A stretch of DNA of 64,000 nt from Cognatundibacterium crateris. GTDB lineage: Bacteria; Pseudomonadota; Gammaproteobacteria; Burkholderiales; Burkholderiaceae_D. A program made the position numbers and the translations under genes. Location of the stretch: NCBI RefSeq assembly GCF_010078235.1, contig NZ_JAABOS010000001.1, forward strand, positions 558,001-622,000, in the 5' to 3' direction. The notes under the pieces are model-generated. The model was given only the letters and a program-made list of their open reading frames with translations, made no database searches and was not told where the DNA came from. The first letter of the stretch is position 1; every line of letters begins with the position of its first letter. This document shows positions 62,491 through 64,000 of the stretch, in pieces.

Positions 62491-63627
62491 ATGAATTTTG
62501 ATTTCAGTCAGGAACAGATTCAGTTTGCCGATGCACTCCGTCGCTGGGCAGATAAGGATTATCAGTTCGAACAACGCAAACACATTATTCAGTCTGCCAG
62601 CGGCACTTCTGACGCCGCCTGGACAGCACTGTCCGAGCTCGGCGCGCTGGCGCTGCCTGTACCCGAAGATCAGGGTGGTTTTAACGGCAGTGCCGTGGAT
62701 ATGCTGGTGCTGATGCAGGAACTGGGACGGGCGCTGGTGGTGGAGCCCTACTTCGCCACGGTATTTGCGGCCGAATTCCTGAAGCTGGCCAAAGCCCATT
62801 TTGATATTCTGGAACAGGTGGCAGCAGGCCAGACTAAACTCGCAGCCGCGCTGTATGAAGCGCAATCACGCCATGAGGCTTACGATATCAAAACTACCGT
62901 CACGCCCAGCGCGGATGGCTATGTGCTGAATGGAAAAAAGACGGTCGTGATTCATGGTACGCAGGCAGATCATCTGATCGTCTCCGCCAGATCGGGCGGT
63001 GATCAGTTTGCAGCCAAAGGCATCATGCTCTTCCTGGTCAATGCACGCAGCCCGGGTGTCAGCCGTCGCGACTACCGTACCCTGGATGGCATGCGCGCTG
63101 CCGATATCAGCTTCGACCAGGTGCAGTTACCCGCTATCGCCTTGCTAGGCCGTGAAGATGGCGGAGCAGACTTACTGGACGCGGCGCTGGACTACGGCAC
63201 CACTTTGCTGTGCGCTGAAGCCGTCGGCATCATGGAAGCCACCATTGCCGCCACATTGGAATACCTGAAAACCCGTCAGCAATTCGGCGTGCCTATCGGT
63301 AAATTCCAGGTATTGCAGCACAGGATGGCGGACATGTATATGGAGATGGAACAGGCACGTTCTATGGCGACGCTGGCGGCAGTCAAGCAAAGCAGCGCTG
63401 ATGCGCAGGAGAGAAAACGCACTGTCTCGGCAGCCAAAGCACGGGTTGGTCAGGCTGCACGCCTGATTGGCCAGCAGGCAGTCCAGCTGCATGGCGGCAT
63501 GGGTGTCACCAATGAACTGCCAGTGGCGCACATGTTTAAACGGCTCACCATGATAGAACTGAGCCTGGGTGATACCGATCACCATCTGGCCCGGTTTATC
63601 GCGCAATCAGATTTTGCTGCTGTCTGA
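62491..63627 (+). CDS. Acyl-CoA dehydrogenase (second subunit/paralogue)
   Basis: 378 residues, AAAGGAGC before the ATG, 11 bases after the first dehydrogenase. It shares the fold ([82 protein letters not shown]) but is shorter and lacks the YGGSNEI end of the first. Pairs like this often form heterodimers or tetramers for sterol or branched acyl-CoA. A terminator-like hairpin separates it from the MaoC gene. Confidence 0.92.
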   Translation: MNFDFSQEQIQFADALRRWADKDYQFEQRKHIIQSASGTSDAAWTALSELGALALPVPEDQGGFNGSAVDMLVLMQELGRALVVEPYFATVFAAEFLKLAKAHFDILEQVAAGQTKLAAALYEAQSRHEAYDIKTTVTPSADGYVLNGKKTVVIHGTQADHLIVSARSGGDQFAAKGIMLFLVNARSPGVSRRDYRTLDGMRAADISFDQVQLPAIALLGREDGGADLLDAALDYGTTLLCAEAVGIMEATIAATLEYLKTRQQFGVPIGKFQVLQHRMADMYMEMEQARSMATLAAVKQSSADAQERKRTVSAAKARVGQAARLIGQQAVQLHGGMGVTNELPVAHMFKRLTMIELSLGDTDHHLARFIAQSDFAAV

Positions 63628-63640
63628 GTCCCCCCCCCGG

Positions 63641-63670
63641 AAAAATCCCAGCCCCCGCGCTGGGATTTTT
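63641..63670 (+). terminator. Intrinsic terminator between acyl-CoA dehydrogenase and MaoC genes
   Basis: AAAAATCCCAGC / GCTGGGATTTTTT, 12-bp stem, 6-base loop, preceded by nine C (63630-63638). It may attenuate read-through into the MaoC gene. Confidence 0.88.
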
Positions 63671-63718
63671 TCTATCCACATCTTGCAGTTTCTGGCTTTG
63701 CAAAGAAGAAAGGAAGAC

Positions 63719-64000
63719 ATGATGTCCGAGCAAACAAGTTGGTGGTACTTTGAAGATTTCATCCCCGGTGCAGTTATCCAACTGGGGCAACGCAGCGTCA
63801 CCGAAGCAGAGATACTGCGCTTTGCGACAGAATTTGATCCACAATCCTTTCATATCGATCATGAGCGGGCGAAGGACTCTATCTTTGGCGGCGTGATCGC
63901 CAGTGGCTGGCATACCTGCAGCATGATCATGCGCATGGTGGTGGATGGCTTTCTGGCGCGCTCCTCCAGCATGGGTTCACCCGGTGTGGATGAAATACGC
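63719..64000 (+). CDS. MaoC-like (R)-enoyl-CoA hydratase (partial, C-terminus beyond window)
   Basis: 94 codons to the right edge from an ATG at 63719 (a second ATG at 63722 is equally possible; AGGAAG lies 2-5 bases before). The hot-dog fold with [36 protein letters not shown] (catalytic Asp and His) and [18 protein letters not shown] is diagnostic of MaoC dehydratases. Its order after two acyl-CoA dehydrogenases suggests hydration of the enoyl-CoA they make. Confidence 0.9.
   Translation, partial: MMSEQTSWWYFEDFIPGAVIQLGQRSVTEAEILRFATEFDPQSFHIDHERAKDSIFGGVIASGWHTCSMIMRMVVDGFLARSSSMGSPGVDEIR

Overview
The window is chromosomal DNA of a betaproteobacterium, most likely Burkholderiales and probably Oxalobacteraceae; an Undibacterium-like genome fits best. 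The basis is gene content and order (yceD-rpmF-plsX-fabHDG-acpP-fabF next to rpoE-rseA-rseB-degP, ppsR opposite ppsA, a DUF2863 protein, EpsE/F/G-type exopolysaccharide genes), moderate GC and dense coding. The genus is inferred. I saw no tRNA, rRNA, CRISPR array, prophage or intact insertion sequence.

Layout. 1-14.2 kb is an exopolysaccharide locus: a secreted glycoside hydrolase cut by the left edge, a Wzy/O-antigen-ligase-type membrane protein, a leftward operon epsE-epsF-epsG-glycosyltransferase-acyltransferase, and a rightward group of an unrecognised lipoprotein, a second glycosyltransferase and the priming undecaprenyl-phosphate sugar transferase, then a CelD/FemAB-like acyltransferase. 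14.2-19.8 kb holds metabolic and membrane genes (YihY, WrbA-like, DUF2069, FAD-linked oxidase, DUF4124, old-yellow-enzyme reductase). 19.9-26.2 kb holds an 880-residue protein joining a NodB polysaccharide deacetylase, a caspase-like peptidase and TPRs, then an H-NOX/histidine kinase nitric-oxide sensor pair and a paraslipin/NfeD pair. 26.4-32 kb holds ppsA and its regulator ppsR, a small inverted-repeat element that has split a terminator, and a grx-rnhB-rRNA methyltransferase operon.

32.2-43.4 kb carries the envelope-stress operon rpoE-rseA-rseB-degP, with a good sigma-E-type promoter inside the end of the gene upstream, then the fatty-acid and phospholipid synthesis cluster and rpmF/yceD. 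43.6-46.4 kb holds maf, a RsmI-like methylase and an iron alcohol dehydrogenase. 46.4-50.4 kb holds an AT-rich orphan lipoprotein and a compact operon of a minimal J-domain protein with three unrecognised proteins, two of them with very acidic tails. 50.5-57.4 kb holds slyD, a DUF4404 gene, ispF, ispD, mfd and serB. 57.6-64 kb looks like an acyl-CoA catabolic group (phosphotransferase, two acyl-CoA dehydrogenases, a MaoC hydratase cut by the right edge) with a GST, a DUF2863 gene and a second inverted-repeat element among them.

Most likely to repay a second look: the deacetylase-caspase-TPR fusion, the J-domain operon, the element inside the ppsR/methyltransferase terminator, and the orphan lipoprotein in the exopolysaccharide locus. 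Where the longest reading frame began upstream of the likely start, the start was chosen from ribosome-binding sites, overlaps and family alignment, and the choice is stated.
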